Below, piece after piece: positions 32,699-33,229 of a stretch of 33,229 bases of DNA (its first letter is position 1; each line of letters opens with the position of its first letter). A program made the translations under genes and the position numbers. Below the pieces are notes generated by a model. The model was not told the origin of the DNA. It made no database searches and worked only from the letters and a program-made list of their open reading frames with translations. Source of the DNA: an uncultured Bacteroidia bacterium (GTDB lineage Bacteria > Bacteroidota > Bacteroidia > Bacteroidales > UBA932); NCBI GenBank assembly GCA_902791945.1, contig CADAXR010000014.1, positions 1 through 33,229 on the forward strand, in the 5' to 3' direction.

Positions 32699-33180
32699 AT
32701 AAACATCACGTACCAGAGGGCGACGAACTCCTCCACGGTGAGAAGGCCGTCCCAGTTGATGATTACGTCCGAGGTGTAGCTGGATGTGCCGCGGTAGAGG
32801 CGGTTGTCGCGGATATTCGCCACGATGTCGGAGGTGTAGCTGGAGTTGCTGCGGTAGATTTTGCCGTTACGGATCGTGAACAGAACGTCTGATGTGTAGC
32901 TGGAAGTCCCCCGGTAGATCTTTCCGTCCCTGAAGTTCATCACCACGTCCGAGGTGTAGCTGGAATTGCCCGAATAGACCTTTCCGCCGGACACCCTGCA
33001 GAGGATGTCGGATGAGTAACTGGAATTGCCGCGATAGATTTTCCCGTTCCTTACCGTGTACATCACGTCTGATGAATACCGAGACGTCCCGTCGAAAATG
33101 CGCGTCTGCGCCGCCGCGTTCCCCGTCCCGAAACACAGCATCCCCGCCGCCAGCGCCGCGCTGAGTAATAATGCTTTCAT
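32695..33180 (-). CDS. Secreted protein made of six 20-residue repeats
   Basis: A 161-residue protein. Signal peptide residues 1-25 (LLLSAALAAGMLCFGTGNAA). Residues 28-147 are six repeats of exactly 20 residues with consensus IYRGxSSYTSDVxxxxRxGK and no indels, then a 14-residue hydrophobic tail (TVEEFVALWYVMFI). The regular Ile-Tyr, Ser-Ser-Tyr, Asp-Val spacing predicts two short beta-strands per unit, so a propeller-like or solenoid beta structure is likely. No lipobox and no catalytic motif. I do not recognise a named family with certainty. A periplasmic or surface structural or binding role is inferred from the signal peptide. ATG 33180 is followed at once by the signal peptide. The stop overlaps that of the antitoxin-like gene. 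Confidence 0.8.
   Translation of the reverse strand: MKALLLSAALAAGMLCFGTGNAAAQTRIFDGTSRYSSDVMYTVRNGKIYRGNSSYSSDILCRVSGGKVYSGNSSYTSDVVMNFRDGKIYRGTSSYTSDVLFTIRNGKIYRSNSSYTSDIVANIRDNRLYRGTSSYTSDVIINWDGLLTVEEFVALWYVMFI
32740..33099 (-). repeat. Six tandem 60-nt coding repeats
   Basis: A 60-nt period, six in-frame units, encoding residues 28-147 of the secreted repeat protein. The block GAGGTGTAGCTGGA (plus strand) or close variants recurs once per unit, so the DNA itself is still recognisably repetitive. Confidence 0.9.
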
Positions 33181-33229
33181 ACCAAAAAAGATTTCCCCTT
33201 CCCCTGCAATAATCGTGCGGCGATGCCGG

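Overview
The window comes from a member of the Bacteroidota, most likely a GC-rich gut or rumen Bacteroidales. The evidence is a SusC/SusD-type polysaccharide utilisation locus, several TonB-dependent receptors with carboxypeptidase-regulatory-like N-termini, a FeoA-FeoB fusion, an S46 dipeptidyl-peptidase, many lipoproteins with a Bacteroidetes-type lipobox, and promoters of the form TTTG-N19/20-TAnnTTTG. The genus cannot be fixed from the sequence alone. I saw no rRNA, tRNA, CRISPR array or insertion sequence.

Left part (1-16122), read left to right. A minus-strand operon encodes a TonB-dependent receptor, a DUF4876-type lipoprotein and a DUF6850-type barrel protein that runs off the left edge. 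Divergent from it is an S46 exopeptidase. It ends tail-to-tail, with overlapping stop codons, against a kinase-RapZ C-terminal-domain fusion. Next come feoAB, a second receptor-like outer-membrane barrel with Ala-rich inserts, a striking 152-bp intergenic element (two hairpin units, 71-bp period, 23-bp terminal inverted repeats), psuG, and a hemerythrin-LuxR regulator, all on the minus strand.

Centre (16275-30456). One tightly packed plus-strand operon forms a nine-gene PUL: GH-A-type lipoprotein, SusC, SusD, second GH-A-type lipoprotein, BACON/FISUMP lipoprotein, nucleoside-hydrolase lipoprotein, SusE-like lipoprotein with three modules, a 46-residue small ORF, and a chimeric fimbrillin-like plus four-module SusF-like lipoprotein. 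Most junctions are overlaps or gaps of 1-13 nt. A strong hairpin terminator closes the operon. The expected logic is surface capture by the SusE/F-like, BACON and SusD lipoproteins, cleavage by the two glycosidase-like lipoproteins and perhaps the nucleoside hydrolase, and import through SusC. No dedicated PUL regulator (HTCS, SusR, ECF/anti-sigma) is present.

Right part (30482-33229). A DUF362 lipoprotein lies convergent to the PUL. After it comes a visibly AT-richer island with a toxin-antitoxin-like pair behind a perfect Bacteroidetes promoter overlaid by palindromes. The last gene encodes a secreted protein made of six 20-residue repeats, and its stop codon overlaps that of the antitoxin gene.

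The items most worth following up are the 152-bp hairpin element, the 46-residue PUL small ORF with its fimbrillin/SusF chimera neighbour, the apparently leaderless hemerythrin-LuxR regulator coupled to psuG, and the kinase-RapZ fusion.
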